Source of the DNA: Rubrivirga sp046845755
GTDB lineage: Bacteria; Bacteroidota; Rhodothermia; Rhodothermales; Rubricoccaceae
NCBI RefSeq assembly: GCF_046845755.1
Contig: NZ_CP177357.1
Location: 2,976,001 to 3,040,000, forward strand
Length of the DNA stretch: 64,000 nucleotides
Direction: 5' to 3'
In this document: one piece after another, positions 42,291 through 51,307 of the stretch
Position numbering within the stretch: the stretch's first letter is position 1
Layout: each line of letters opens with the position of its first letter
Made by a program: the position numbers and the translations under genes
Notes under the pieces: generated by a model
What the model saw: only the letters and a program-made list of their open reading frames with translations
What the model was told of the DNA's origin: nothing
Database searches by the model: none

Positions 42291-44768
42291 GCTCTCCGCG
42301 TCGACGGCCTCGGGGTTGATGTCCGTGTCCTCGATGACCAGGATCTGGTACCCCGCGGTGCGGGGGTCCGTCGAGTCGAACTGGCCGACGATGCCGACGA
42401 CGGTCGTCGGGCCCTCGGGGACCATCTCGCCGTCGATCTCGGTGTCGTCGGCGCTCGGGACGCGGAGCGTGACGGCGTTCGTCGAGCTCGTGCGGTCCGT
42501 GATCTGGTACGTCGTGCCGGCCGCGAACATGGCGCCCGGCGTGGCGTCGATGGACACGCGGGTGAGGGCGACGAGCTCGCTCTCGAAGGCCTCGCCGTTG
42601 GCCGCCAGCTGCGCCAGCGTGACGAGCTGCGGGGCGGGCACGTCGGCGGCGCCGACGATCTCGAAGTCCGTCAGGTCCTCGTCGTTGATCTGGAGGAGGC
42701 CGTTGAACTCGGAGAGCTCGCCGGTGACCTCGAGGACGATGCCGGGCTGGATCGTGTTGATCGCCACGAAGTCGGCAAAGTCGCCGTCCGTCTGGCGGAT
42801 CGCGATCGCGCCCGTGTTGTCCTGGATGTACGTGAAGTCGCCTTCGGAGCGCGTGACGGTGCCGCGGACGGTGACGGTCTCGCCGGCGCCCAGCGTCCGG
42901 GCCTCACCGATCGTGACCAGCGTGCCGGGGCCGCCCGGTCCGCCGCTGCCGCCGTCCGGGGCGGTGCCCGGCGTCGGCGCGAGCGCCACGAAGGGGCTCG
43001 TGCCCGAGTTGGGCGAGCGCTGGAGCGACTCCGTGTTGGCGGCACCGTTGGCGTCCTCGTCGTACTGGGTGGTCTGGCCGAGGGCGGCGACCAGCCCGGT
43101 GTCCGTCGGGTCGTCGTTGCCGTACACGACGGCGTCGATGAGGTCGGCGGTCGTCGCGGCCGTCCCGTTCGGGAAGTCGGACGCGGCGGCCTCGTAGAGC
43201 GCGACGGCGTCCGGGCCGCCCTGGAGGGCGTTGGTGCCGGAGAGCCCCTCGAGGTTGCACGTGTCGATCACCGCGATGTCGGAGCAGACGACGTAGTAGG
43301 CGCCGGCGGCGAGCGTGCCGTTGAGGTCGATGGCGTCGTACGACGCGTCGTCGGCGCCGTTGAACAGCACGAGGACCACGTCGGCGAGGTTGATCGCCGT
43401 GGTGCCGGCGTTGTAGAGCTCGACGAACTCGCCGGTGTCGGTCCCGGTCTGGCTCGCGTCGACCTCGGAGATGACGAGGGCGAGGTCGGACTGGTCGCCG
43501 CCGCCGCCGCCTCCACCGCCACCGCCACCGCCTTCGGTCGCGTTGCCGCCGATGTCGGCCGGGTCGATGAGCACGATGCGGTAGCCCTGCGGGCCGAAGG
43601 CAGCGCGCTGGCTGGCCGGGCCCGTCAGCGTCGTCGCCGTGGTGGGGATGGTGGTCCCCTCGACGCGGGTCTCGTCGGCGCTCGGGACGCGAGCGACGAC
43701 CGGGTTCAGCTCCGTCGTCGCGTCGGAGAGGTCGTAGGTGTTGCCGGCGCCGAAGACCGTGTCGCCGTCGCGGTCGATGGTGACCGAGCGGATCTGGATC
43801 AGCTCCGACTCATACCGCTCCCCGTTGTTGGAGAGCTGCGCCAGCGTGACCACCTGCGGGTCCGGCACCGGCGCCGTCCCGACGACCCCGTACCGCTGGA
43901 GGTCGAAGTTGGCGATCTGCAGCGCGCCCTGGTCGTCGGACAAGGTGCCGGTCAGGTTGAGGACCGTGCCCGCGCGGACCGTCCCGTCGTCGATGTCGTC
44001 CTGGAGGTCGCCGGAGGCACCCGTGGACGAGGCCACGACGAGTTGGAGGCCGGCCGTGTCGTCCTGGAAGAACAGGAAGTCGCCCTCGGCGCGCGTGACG
44101 GTGCCCTGGACGGTGACCGTGGCGCCGGGGCCCGCGGCGCGGGCGTCGTCGAGGTCGGTCGGCGTCGGGAAGCGGCCGCCCGGGTCGGCCCCGGGGGTCG
44201 GCGCGAGCGCCTCGAAGCCGCTGGAGGCCGGGTTCGGGTTGCGCTGGAGCGACTCGGTCTCGGCCACGCCGTTCTCGTCCTCGTCGTACTGCAGGGTCTC
44301 GCCGAGCGCGGTGCGGAGGCCGCTGTCGGACGTGGTCCCGTAGACGATGGCGTCGATGAGGTTCGGGGACGAGGGCTCCGTCCCGTTCGGGAAGGCGCTG
44401 GCGGAGGCCCGGTACAGGGCGACGGCGTCGGTGCCCTGCTGGAGGAAGCCGTCGGACCCGACGTCGAGGTCGCAGTTGTCGACCTCGCCCGTATCGCTGC
44501 ACAGGACGAAGTAGTCGTCCTCGGCCAGCGTGCCGCTCAGGTCGTAGGCAGCGTACGAGCCGTTGCCCGGGGCGTCCCCGTTGAACAGGACGACGACGTA
44601 GTCGGACAGGTCGACGGCGCCGGGGCCGGCGTTGTAGAGCTCGACGAACTCGGCGGCGTCGGGGCCGGGCGTGTCGGTGTCGATCTCGGAGATCGCGAGT
44701 TGGGCGGAGGCCGTCGAGGCCAGCGCGAGGAGGGCGGCGAGCACCGCCAGAGGGGATCGAAGGGACAT
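42024..44768 (-). CDS. Secreted protein with two lamin-tail domains and a type IX sorting tail
   Basis: A 914-residue secreted protein (signal peptide MSLRSPLAVLAALLALASTAS). Domain order: lamin-tail domain 1 (LAISEIDTDTPGPDAAEFVE, about 24-190), an OB-like domain (ATVTVQGTVTRAEGDFLFFQ), a run of twelve glycines as linker, lamin-tail domain 2 (LALVISEVDASQTGTDTGEF), a second OB-like domain (GETVTVRGTVTRSEGDFTY), then a C-terminal tail with PVRLAVFDALGREVAVL and APGVYVVRLET. The tail is the T9SS/Por-secretion type, which directs export across the outer membrane and surface attachment in Bacteroidota. The internal halves are a duplication. The role is probably surface or extracellular binding; no catalytic residues are seen. 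Confidence 0.88.
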   Translation of the reverse strand: MSLRSPLAVLAALLALASTASAQLAISEIDTDTPGPDAAEFVELYNAGPGAVDLSDYVVVLFNGDAPGNGSYAAYDLSGTLAEDDYFVLCSDTGEVDNCDLDVGSDGFLQQGTDAVALYRASASAFPNGTEPSSPNLIDAIVYGTTSDSGLRTALGETLQYDEDENGVAETESLQRNPNPASSGFEALAPTPGADPGGRFPTPTDLDDARAAGPGATVTVQGTVTRAEGDFLFFQDDTAGLQLVVASSTGASGDLQDDIDDGTVRAGTVLNLTGTLSDDQGALQIANFDLQRYGVVGTAPVPDPQVVTLAQLSNNGERYESELIQIRSVTIDRDGDTVFGAGNTYDLSDATTELNPVVARVPSADETRVEGTTIPTTATTLTGPASQRAAFGPQGYRIVLIDPADIGGNATEGGGGGGGGGGGGDQSDLALVISEVDASQTGTDTGEFVELYNAGTTAINLADVVLVLFNGADDASYDAIDLNGTLAAGAYYVVCSDIAVIDTCNLEGLSGTNALQGGPDAVALYEAAASDFPNGTAATTADLIDAVVYGNDDPTDTGLVAALGQTTQYDEDANGAANTESLQRSPNSGTSPFVALAPTPGTAPDGGSGGPGGPGTLVTIGEARTLGAGETVTVRGTVTRSEGDFTYIQDNTGAIAIRQTDGDFADFVAINTIQPGIVLEVTGELSEFNGLLQINDEDLTDFEIVGAADVPAPQLVTLAQLAANGEAFESELVALTRVSIDATPGAMFAAGTTYQITDRTSSTNAVTLRVPSADDTEIDGEMVPEGPTTVVGIVGQFDSTDPRTAGYQILVIEDTDINPEAVDAESGPDGALTLALANPIRGTALVTFGAERAGPVRLAVFDALGREVAVLASGDAPAGLRSARLDARVLAPGVYVVRLETAAGTATRTVTVVR

Positions 44769-44967
44769 GCGGGTGGGACGGGTGTGGGGGGATGTGTGTG
44801 TAATGTAGCCCCCCTGGGGCGTTGCGGACCAGGGCGATTGGATCACCCCTAGAATGACATGCCGACTAGGGGCCCTTCCTGTGGGCCCGTCCGCCCCGGT
44901 GCACCGCCCGCGTCGGGAGCGCCGCCGAAGGCGCGCCCTCCCCCGCCCGCGCCGGGGGCGTCAACAC

Positions 44968-45000
44968 AAAAGCGGCCCCGGTCGCCGTGACCGGGGCCGC
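44968..45000 (-). terminator. Hairpin terminator of the 45024 gene
   Basis: On the minus strand GCGGCCCCGGTC, loop, GACCGGGGCCGC, then TTTTGTGTT. The stem is almost the same sequence as that at 41971-42001. Confidence 0.88.
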
Positions 45001-45290
45001 CAGGGCCGGGTGCCAGCGGGTCGCTAGCGGACGACGGTGACCGTCCGCGTGACGGAGCCGGCGTCGGTCGTCAGGCGGACGAGGTACACGCCGGGCGCGA
45101 GCGTCGCCGCGTCCAGCGTCGCCGTCCGCGGGCCGGCCGGGGCGTCGCCGGAGGCGAGCACCGCGACCTCGCGGCCGAGCGCGTCGAAGACCGCGAGCCG
45201 GACCGGGCCGGCGCGCTCGGCGCCGAACGTGACGAGCGCCGCGCCCCGGATGGGGTTGGCGAGCGCCAGCGTCAGCGCGCCGTCGGGCCC
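44971..45290 (-). repeat. Duplicated terminator plus sorting-tail segment, copy 2
   Basis: Second copy of the segment at 41971-42290, in the same orientation. Both the noncoding hairpin and the coding tail are shared, while the upstream parts of the two genes differ. Confidence 0.8.
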
Positions 45291-46865
45291 GCCCTCCGAG
45301 GCGACGCCCTCGGGGTTGACGTCGTCGGCCGAGATCAGCAGCAGCTGGTACCCGATGTCCGGGACCTCGTCGGGGCTGAACTGCCCCACGATGCCGACCA
45401 GCGCGACCGGGCCCGCCGGGACATCGGTGCCGTCGACCGTCGAGTCGCCGGCGTTGGGGACGCGGACCGTCACGACGCCGTTGGCGCCGGAGCCGTCGCT
45501 GGCGCCGTACGTCGTCGCGGGCTCGAACGCGCCCGAGCCCTGGATCGTGACGTCCTCGATGCGGACGAGCTCGTCCTCGTAGGCCTCGCCGTTCGCGGCG
45601 AGCTCGGCGAGCGTGACCGTCTGGGCGGCCGGGATCGCCTCGGTGCCGAGGGCCTCGAAGCCGGCGAGGTCGTCCTCGTTGATCTGGAGCGACTGGCGGA
45701 AGGCCGACAGCGTGCCCGACACCCGGAGCACGGTGCCGGGCCCGACCGACCCGTCGGCGACGGCCTCGAACAGGTCGCCCTCCACCTGGCGGATGGCCAG
45801 GCCGGCCGTCTCGTCCTGGATGTAGAGGAAGTCGCCCATCGCCCGCGTCACGGTGCCCTCGACGGTGACCGTCGCGCCGACGCCCGCCGCGCGCGCCTCG
45901 CCGATCGTGACGGGGTCGCCGCCTCCGCCGGTGCCGCCGCCGAAGGTCTGGCCGGCGTTCGCCGCGCCGCGCGTCTGGGCGACGGGCCCGGTCCAGGCGA
46001 AGTCGTCCGCGACGGTGCCCGCCCCGGTGAGCTGGAGCGACTGGCCCGCATCCGGGGCGGGGTCCTCCGAGACGCCGATGTCGGTCGAGGTCAGGCCGCT
46101 GGCGGGGCCGTCGGTGGCGGTGAACGTGTTCTCATACGAGAGGAACTGGAGCACCGTCCCATCGGCCGTGCTCAGCGCCAGCCCGTCGCCGAGGTCCGAC
46201 GAGCTCGACGCGCCGTTCTGGAGGCCCGGCGTGTCGACGGTATAGAGGGTGAACCCGTTGGTCGTGGCGCCGGCCGTGAACGTGTCGCCGGTGAACGTCC
46301 CGTATGACGTCCCGCCGTTGCCGTTGTACAACGTCAGCACCAGGTCGTCGACGTCGGTGCCCGTCGGCACGGCGACCTCGACGAACTCGCCCTCGTCCGA
46401 GCCCACGTTGTCGTAGTGGAGCTCGTTGACGAACGCCGTCACCGGGCCGCCGAGCTGGCCGCGGATCTCGCCGCCGCCGTTGTCGGCCGAGTGGACGTTG
46501 ATGTACAGGCCGCCCGCCGCGAGCGCGTCGAGCTGGGCCTGGGAGAAGGTGAGCGTCTCGTCGAACGTCCCGCCGCGCTCGTCGGCGTCGACGGTCGGGG
46601 AGAGCGGGAAGAGGACGCCGCCGTTCGTCCCGGCCTCGCCGGTGTGGATGTGGCTGGCGGCGTAGGCGCTCTCCAGGCCCGAGAACGAGCCGGAGATCGT
46701 GACGTCGAAGCCGTCGACGGCCGCGAACACGGTGCCCGAGGCGCCGGTCGTGACGGGCGGGACCTCGTTGGCGCCCGCGAGCGTCGCCACGTAGGTCTGG
46801 GCCAGCGCCGACGGCGCGAATGAGAGCACGAGGGCGAGGAGCCCGAGAGAGCAGCGATGGCGCAT
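45024..46865 (-). CDS. Secreted CHRD and lamin-tail-like protein with a type IX sorting tail
   Basis: A 613-residue secreted protein (signal peptide MRHRCSLGLLALVLSFAPS). A CHRD domain occupies about 22-140 (YVATLAGANEVPPVTTGASG, SHIHTGEAGTNGGVLFPL, YINVHSADNGGGEIRGQL). A lamin-tail-like domain follows (FVNELHYDNVGSDEGEFVE, about 143-300), then an OB-like domain (ATVTVEGTVTRAMGDFLYIQ), then a C-terminal tail almost identical to that of the 42024 gene. CHRD domains occur in extracellular proteins; their ligand here is unknown. The tail implies T9SS export and cell-surface display. Start ATG 46865 is 157 bases from divergent ispH. Confidence 0.87.
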   Translation of the reverse strand: MRHRCSLGLLALVLSFAPSALAQTYVATLAGANEVPPVTTGASGTVFAAVDGFDVTISGSFSGLESAYAASHIHTGEAGTNGGVLFPLSPTVDADERGGTFDETLTFSQAQLDALAAGGLYINVHSADNGGGEIRGQLGGPVTAFVNELHYDNVGSDEGEFVEVAVPTGTDVDDLVLTLYNGNGGTSYGTFTGDTFTAGATTNGFTLYTVDTPGLQNGASSSSDLGDGLALSTADGTVLQFLSYENTFTATDGPASGLTSTDIGVSEDPAPDAGQSLQLTGAGTVADDFAWTGPVAQTRGAANAGQTFGGGTGGGGDPVTIGEARAAGVGATVTVEGTVTRAMGDFLYIQDETAGLAIRQVEGDLFEAVADGSVGPGTVLRVSGTLSAFRQSLQINEDDLAGFEALGTEAIPAAQTVTLAELAANGEAYEDELVRIEDVTIQGSGAFEPATTYGASDGSGANGVVTVRVPNAGDSTVDGTDVPAGPVALVGIVGQFSPDEVPDIGYQLLLISADDVNPEGVASEGGPDGALTLALANPIRGAALVTFGAERAGPVRLAVFDALGREVAVLASGDAPAGPRTATLDAATLAPGVYLVRLTTDAGSVTRTVTVVR

Positions 46866-47022
46866 GGGCGGCGGGGGCTGGGGAGGCAGATTGAACGAGC
46901 CGCGCCCCCGGGGGGTCCGCCGCCAATTCTGTGCGGAGCGCCACTCCAGCGGCAACGCCGGGGCCGCCTAGGCGTTGGGACCGGTGAGTGCGCCCGTAGA
47001 CTCGCCCTTCGCCCCCGCCCCG

Positions 47023-48264
47023 ATGGCCCGCCAGTTCGACGTCCCCGACTTCTACCGGAGCCCCGTCGTGACGCGCGTCAAGGCGGCCCGGCGCGCGGCC
47101 GACCCCCGCAAGCGCGACCTGAGCCCGAGCGTCCTCGACTTCGGCCCGCTCCGCATCAAGCTGGCCCGGCACTTCGGGTTCTGCTTCGGCGTCGAGAACG
47201 CCATCGAGATCGCCTACCGCGCGCTCGACGAGCACCCCGAGAAGGCGGCGGCCGGCCACGTCTTCCTGCTGTCCGAGATGATCCACAACCCGCACGTCAA
47301 CGACGACCTGCTGGCGCGCGGCGTCCGGTTTCTGCGGACGACCTCGGGCGAGACGCTCATCCCGTTCGACAGGCTCGGCCCCGAGGACCTGGTGATCGTC
47401 CCCGCCTTCGGCGCGCCGACCGAGGTGCTCGACGCGCTGAGCGCGCGCGGCGTCGACGTGCAGGCCTACGACACGACGTGCCCGTTCGTGGTCCGGGTCT
47501 GGAAGAAGGGCGCCAAGATCGGCGGCGAGGGGTTCACCGTCGTCGTCCACGGCAAGCGGACGCACGAGGAGACGCGCGCGACGGTCAGCCGCGCGGCGGC
47601 CTCGGCGCCGGTCGTGGTCGTCCGCGACCCCGCCGAGGCCGAGACGCTGGCGGCCGTCATCGAGGGCCGCTTGGGCGCCGACGCCTTCCGGGCCGCGTTC
47701 GAGGGCAAGACGACCGACGGCTTCGACCCCGCCCGCGACCTCGGCCGCATCGGCGTCGTCAACCAGACGACCATGCTGGCGACCGAGACGGCCGCCATCG
47801 CCGAGCGCCTGCGCCAGGCCGTGATCACGCGCGACGGCGACGACGCGAACGTGGCCGACACGTCGGACACGCTGTGCTACGCGACCAAGGAAAACCAGGA
47901 CGCCACGCTCGCGCTGATCGCGGATGGCGCCGACCTCGCGATCGTCGTCGGCGGCTACAACTCGTCGAACACGTCGCACTTGGTCGAGCTCTGCGAGGAC
48001 GCCGGCCTGCCGACGTTCTTCGTCCGGGACGCCGACGAGATCGACGGGCCCGACCGGATCCGCCACTGGGACTGGCGCACCAAGACGCCCGCCGAGACGG
48101 CCGACTGGTTCCCTGCCGACCGCCCCGTCGACGTGCTGCTCACCGCCGGGGCCTCGTGCCCCGACGCCCTGCTCGACCAGGTCATCCAGCGGCTCCTGAC
48201 GTTCGTCGACGGCGCGCGGCCGGTCGAGGAGGCGCTGGCGCCGTTCGAGGCGGAGCCGGCGTAA
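47023..48264 (+). CDS. ispH: 4-hydroxy-3-methylbut-2-enyl diphosphate reductase
   Basis: A 413-residue iron-sulphur enzyme that makes IPP and DMAPP in the last step of the MEP isoprenoid pathway. The three cluster cysteines are in HFGFCFGVENAI, YDTTCPFVVRVWKK and ASCPDALLDQVI. The catalytic Glu/Thr region is GVVNQTTMLATET, and GGYNSSNTSHL is standard. The N-terminal 45 residues are an extension compared with short forms, common in Bacteroidota and cyanobacteria. ATG 47023 is preferred to an upstream ATG that adds Pro/Ala-rich residues. Confidence 0.95.
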   Translation: MARQFDVPDFYRSPVVTRVKAARRAADPRKRDLSPSVLDFGPLRIKLARHFGFCFGVENAIEIAYRALDEHPEKAAAGHVFLLSEMIHNPHVNDDLLARGVRFLRTTSGETLIPFDRLGPEDLVIVPAFGAPTEVLDALSARGVDVQAYDTTCPFVVRVWKKGAKIGGEGFTVVVHGKRTHEETRATVSRAAASAPVVVVRDPAEAETLAAVIEGRLGADAFRAAFEGKTTDGFDPARDLGRIGVVNQTTMLATETAAIAERLRQAVITRDGDDANVADTSDTLCYATKENQDATLALIADGADLAIVVGGYNSSNTSHLVELCEDAGLPTFFVRDADEIDGPDRIRHWDWRTKTPAETADWFPADRPVDVLLTAGASCPDALLDQVIQRLLTFVDGARPVEEALAPFEAEPA

Positions 48265-48321
48265 CGCGCGCCGACGGGAACGGCCGGCGCCCTACGTTGA
48301 GGGCCTCCGGCCGCCGCCGCC

Positions 48322-48747
48322 ATGCGCCCCGTCTCGTCCGTCCTCGCCCTCCTCGTGGGGGTCGGCCTGTTCATGGCCGCCGTCTGGGCCGGCTGCTCGA
48401 CGGTCCTCAAGGCCAACGACGCCTACGAGCGCGGGCTGGCGACGGCCCTCGCCGACCCCGTCGTCGAGAAGACGCTGGGCGCGCCGGTCCGCGAGAGCTG
48501 GTTCATCAACGGCTCCATCGAGGGCGACGGGATGCGGACGGAGGGGGCCTGGAGCACCCGGATTCGGGGCACCGAGCACAGCGGCACGCTGCACATCCGG
48601 GGCTACAAAACGCATGGGCAGTGGCGGGTCGTCGCGATGTCGCTGGTGGCGCGCGACGAGCGGTTCGGGTACGTCCCGGGCCAGGGCTTCCGCGACCCCA
48701 CACCCGGGAGCTACGGCGACGGACCGCCCGACATCTTGGGCGACTGA
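48322..48747 (+). CDS. Coa1-like membrane-anchored protein
   Basis: A 141-residue protein with one N-terminal membrane helix (VLALLVGVGLFMAAVWAG). The rest resembles the Coa1/Tim21-type domain: YERGLATALADPVVEKTLGAPV, then a two-strand segment WSTRIRGTEHSGTLHIRGY and GQWRVVAMSLV. Coa1-like proteins assist cytochrome oxidase assembly in mitochondria; bacterial members are mostly uncharacterised. Similarity is by pattern. It follows ispH by 57 bases on the same strand. Confidence 0.7.
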   Translation: MRPVSSVLALLVGVGLFMAAVWAGCSTVLKANDAYERGLATALADPVVEKTLGAPVRESWFINGSIEGDGMRTEGAWSTRIRGTEHSGTLHIRGYKTHGQWRVVAMSLVARDERFGYVPGQGFRDPTPGSYGDGPPDILGD

Positions 48748-48762
48748 CGCCGCCGGGCCGCC

Positions 48763-49680
48763 CTACTCCGCCAGCGTCCAGTCGACCGCCCACCACCGGC
48801 CGCCGGGCAACGGACGGCGGTGGGCGTACAGCACGGGACCGACGCCGGCCCGGTGCTCGATGCGGGGCCCATGCGGGGGGACGAGGCCCGACGAGGTCGC
48901 CGTCGTCCCGAGCGGCGCGAACCGGGGGGTCTCCTCTCCAAACGGGGGCGGCTCGAAGGGGCTCCCCCCCACGGGCGCGTAGGGCCACGGCGCCGACGTG
49001 GCCACGAGCGAGTCGGTGACGGTCCAGGTGTGCGTCGCGACCGTCGTGGTCGGCCCGGCGTAGACCTCCCAGGTCCCCGGCGGGGTGGCGTGCCGGTGGT
49101 CGCGCTCGAACGTCTCGGTCCGCCGCTCCTCGACCCGGAACGTCTGCGCGTCGCTGGCACAGCCGCCCGCGTCGACCACCTCGACGACGACCTCGCCCCG
49201 GGAGCGGTAGTCGTAGGGGTCGGACGGGCCCTGGGTGTGCGACGTCTCCAGCGTGTAGGCCCACCGCGAGCCGACGGCGACGGGGAACATCTCGACCTCG
49301 TCGGCCCGGGCCGACCGCGGGCACGGGCTCCAGACGACGACGGCGAACGTGTCGGCGGCGACGCCGCCATTCGCGCCGCGCGCCTCGACGCGGACGGCCG
49401 TCTCGCCCTCGGCCAGCCCCCGGAGCACGAGGGAGGCGCCGAGCGTCGCCTCGACGAGCGGGTCGCCGAGCACCGTGGCCTCGACGCGGACCGGGCCCGC
49501 GGCGGCGTTCCCCTCGAACCGGCCGTCGAGGGCGAGCGCCCTCGGCTCGTCGGCCGGGTCCATGGACAGGTCGGCGAACGGGTGGACCAGCCGGACCTCG
49601 GCGGCCGGCGCCGGCGCGGCCGCGTCGCAGGCGGCGAGGACGGGCAGGAGCAGGGCGGCCAGAACCAATCGGGCGGTCAT
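48763..49680 (-). CDS. Lipoprotein of unknown function
   Basis: A 305-residue lipoprotein (MTARLVLAALLLPVLAACD, lipobox LAAC). The mature part starts with an Ala/Pro linker, then an immunoglobulin-like beta region (VRVEATVLGDPLVEATLGAS... AVRVEARGANGGVAADTF). A second part has WAYTLETSHTQGP and VEVVDAGGCASDAQTFRVEE, a strand-rich domain often seen in Bacteroidota surface lipoproteins. Two Cys flank the Ala-rich part. No enzymatic motif. Convergent with the Coa1-like gene (15-base gap). Confidence 0.75.
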   Translation of the reverse strand: MTARLVLAALLLPVLAACDAAAPAPAAEVRLVHPFADLSMDPADEPRALALDGRFEGNAAAGPVRVEATVLGDPLVEATLGASLVLRGLAEGETAVRVEARGANGGVAADTFAVVVWSPCPRSARADEVEMFPVAVGSRWAYTLETSHTQGPSDPYDYRSRGEVVVEVVDAGGCASDAQTFRVEERRTETFERDHRHATPPGTWEVYAGPTTTVATHTWTVTDSLVATSAPWPYAPVGGSPFEPPPFGEETPRFAPLGTTATSSGLVPPHGPRIEHRAGVGPVLYAHRRPLPGGRWWAVDWTLAE

Positions 49681-49841
49681 CCAAGGGCAGAGTCAGGGGT
49701 CGCAGGGTATCGCCCCCACAACGTCCCCACCTAGACCAATCGCACCATATCCCTCCACACCCAGAAGTCTCGGGCGGCGGAGCCCGCACGGCCCTCGCGC
49801 GTTGGCAGGGCCCTCCCCTCTCCCCCCTCCGCCCCGCCCGC

Positions 49842-51215
49842 ATGGACGCCGCCCTCCAGTACGCCAAGGACCACGCCGACCGCTTCGTCGAAGAGCTCAA
49901 GGCATGGCTCCGCATCCCCTCCATCTCGACCGACCCCGACTTCGCGCCCCAGACCCGGAGCGCGGCCGTCTGGCTCAGCGACAACCTCCGCGACGCGGGC
50001 GTCGAGACCGTCGAGGTGATGGAGACCGACGGCCACCCCATCGTTTTCGGCGAGCACCACGTCTCGGACGACGCGCCGACCGTCCTGGTCTACGGGCACT
50101 ACGACGTGCAGCCGCCGGACCCGCTCGAGCTGTGGGACCAGGACCCGTTCGAGCCCGTCGAGGTCGACGGCCACCTCGTCGCGCGCGGCGCGGCCGACGA
50201 CAAGGGCCAGGCGTTCATGCACGTCAAGGCGACTGAGGCGTGGCTCGCGTCGGGCGGGCCACCGGTCAACCTCAAGTTCCTCATCGAGGGCGAGGAGGAG
50301 AACGGGAGCGTCCACCTGCCGGGCTTCCTGCGCGAGCACAAGGACCGGCTGGCGGCCGACGTGGTGCTCGTCTCCGACACGGCCCTGTTCGCGCCCGGCG
50401 TCCCGTCGATCGCCTACGGCCTGCGCGGGCTGGCCTACGTCGAGGTCACGCTGACCGGGCCCAAGAAGGACCTCCATTCGGGCGTCTACGGCGGCGCCGT
50501 CGAGAACCCCATCAACGCGCTCGCGGCGATGATCGCCGACCTGCACGACGACGACCACCGCGTGACGGTCGCCGGGTTCTACGACGACGTCCGCGACCTC
50601 GAGGCCGACGAGCGGGAGGCGTATGCGGCGCTCCCGTTCGACGAGCAGGCCTGGAAGGACGAGGCCGGCGTCTCGGCGACCAAGACCGAGGCGGGGTTCT
50701 CAATTCTCGAGGGCACGTCCGGCCGCCCGACGCTCGACTGCAACGGCATCTGGGGCGGGTACACCGGCAAAGGGGCCAAGACCGTCCTGCCCTCGAAGGC
50801 GTCGGCCAAGATCTCGTGCCGGCTCGTCGCCGACCAGACGCCGGAGGACATCACCGACAAGCTGCGCCGCCACTTCGAGACGCACGTCCCCCCGACGATG
50901 TCGCTGACGTTCACCGACCTGCACGGCGGCCACGGCGTGATCGTCGACCGCCATGCGCCGGCCATGCAGGCGGCCGCGCAGGCGCTCGAAGGGGTCTTCG
51001 GCCAGACGCCCTACTTCACGCGCGAGGGCGGCTCGATCCCGGTCGTGGCCGACTTCAAGAAGATCCTGGGCCTCGACACCGTGCTCATGGGCTTCGGGCT
51101 CGACTCGGACTCGATCCACTCGCCGAACGAGAAGTTCGGGCTCGACCGCTTCCACCAGGGCATCGAGGCGTCGGTGCGCTTCTTAGACGCCTACGCCGCA
51201 CAGGACGAGCGCTAG
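49842..51215 (+). CDS. M20 family dipeptidase/deacylase
   Basis: A 457-residue binuclear zinc hydrolase. All ligands are visible: His in VYGHYDVQPPD, bridging Asp in ARGAADDKGQ, the Glu pair in EGEEENGS (catalytic Glu and ligand), Asp in VSDTALFAPG, and His in GLDSDSIHSPNEKF. The dimerisation domain lies between about 195 and 320. This is the beta-Ala-His-type dipeptidase subgroup. No signal peptide, so cytosolic. It is monocistronic, with about 160 bases of featureless sequence upstream. Confidence 0.93.
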   Translation: MDAALQYAKDHADRFVEELKAWLRIPSISTDPDFAPQTRSAAVWLSDNLRDAGVETVEVMETDGHPIVFGEHHVSDDAPTVLVYGHYDVQPPDPLELWDQDPFEPVEVDGHLVARGAADDKGQAFMHVKATEAWLASGGPPVNLKFLIEGEEENGSVHLPGFLREHKDRLAADVVLVSDTALFAPGVPSIAYGLRGLAYVEVTLTGPKKDLHSGVYGGAVENPINALAAMIADLHDDDHRVTVAGFYDDVRDLEADEREAYAALPFDEQAWKDEAGVSATKTEAGFSILEGTSGRPTLDCNGIWGGYTGKGAKTVLPSKASAKISCRLVADQTPEDITDKLRRHFETHVPPTMSLTFTDLHGGHGVIVDRHAPAMQAAAQALEGVFGQTPYFTREGGSIPVVADFKKILGLDTVLMGFGLDSDSIHSPNEKFGLDRFHQGIEASVRFLDAYAAQDER

Positions 51216-51307
51216 GCCCTAGTCCCGCGTGAAATGCCGCACGCGGGGCGGCGGCGGCGAACGGGCGGGCGGGCGGCGCGTTGGAGCGTCCCCCACCCGG
51301 TCTGCAC

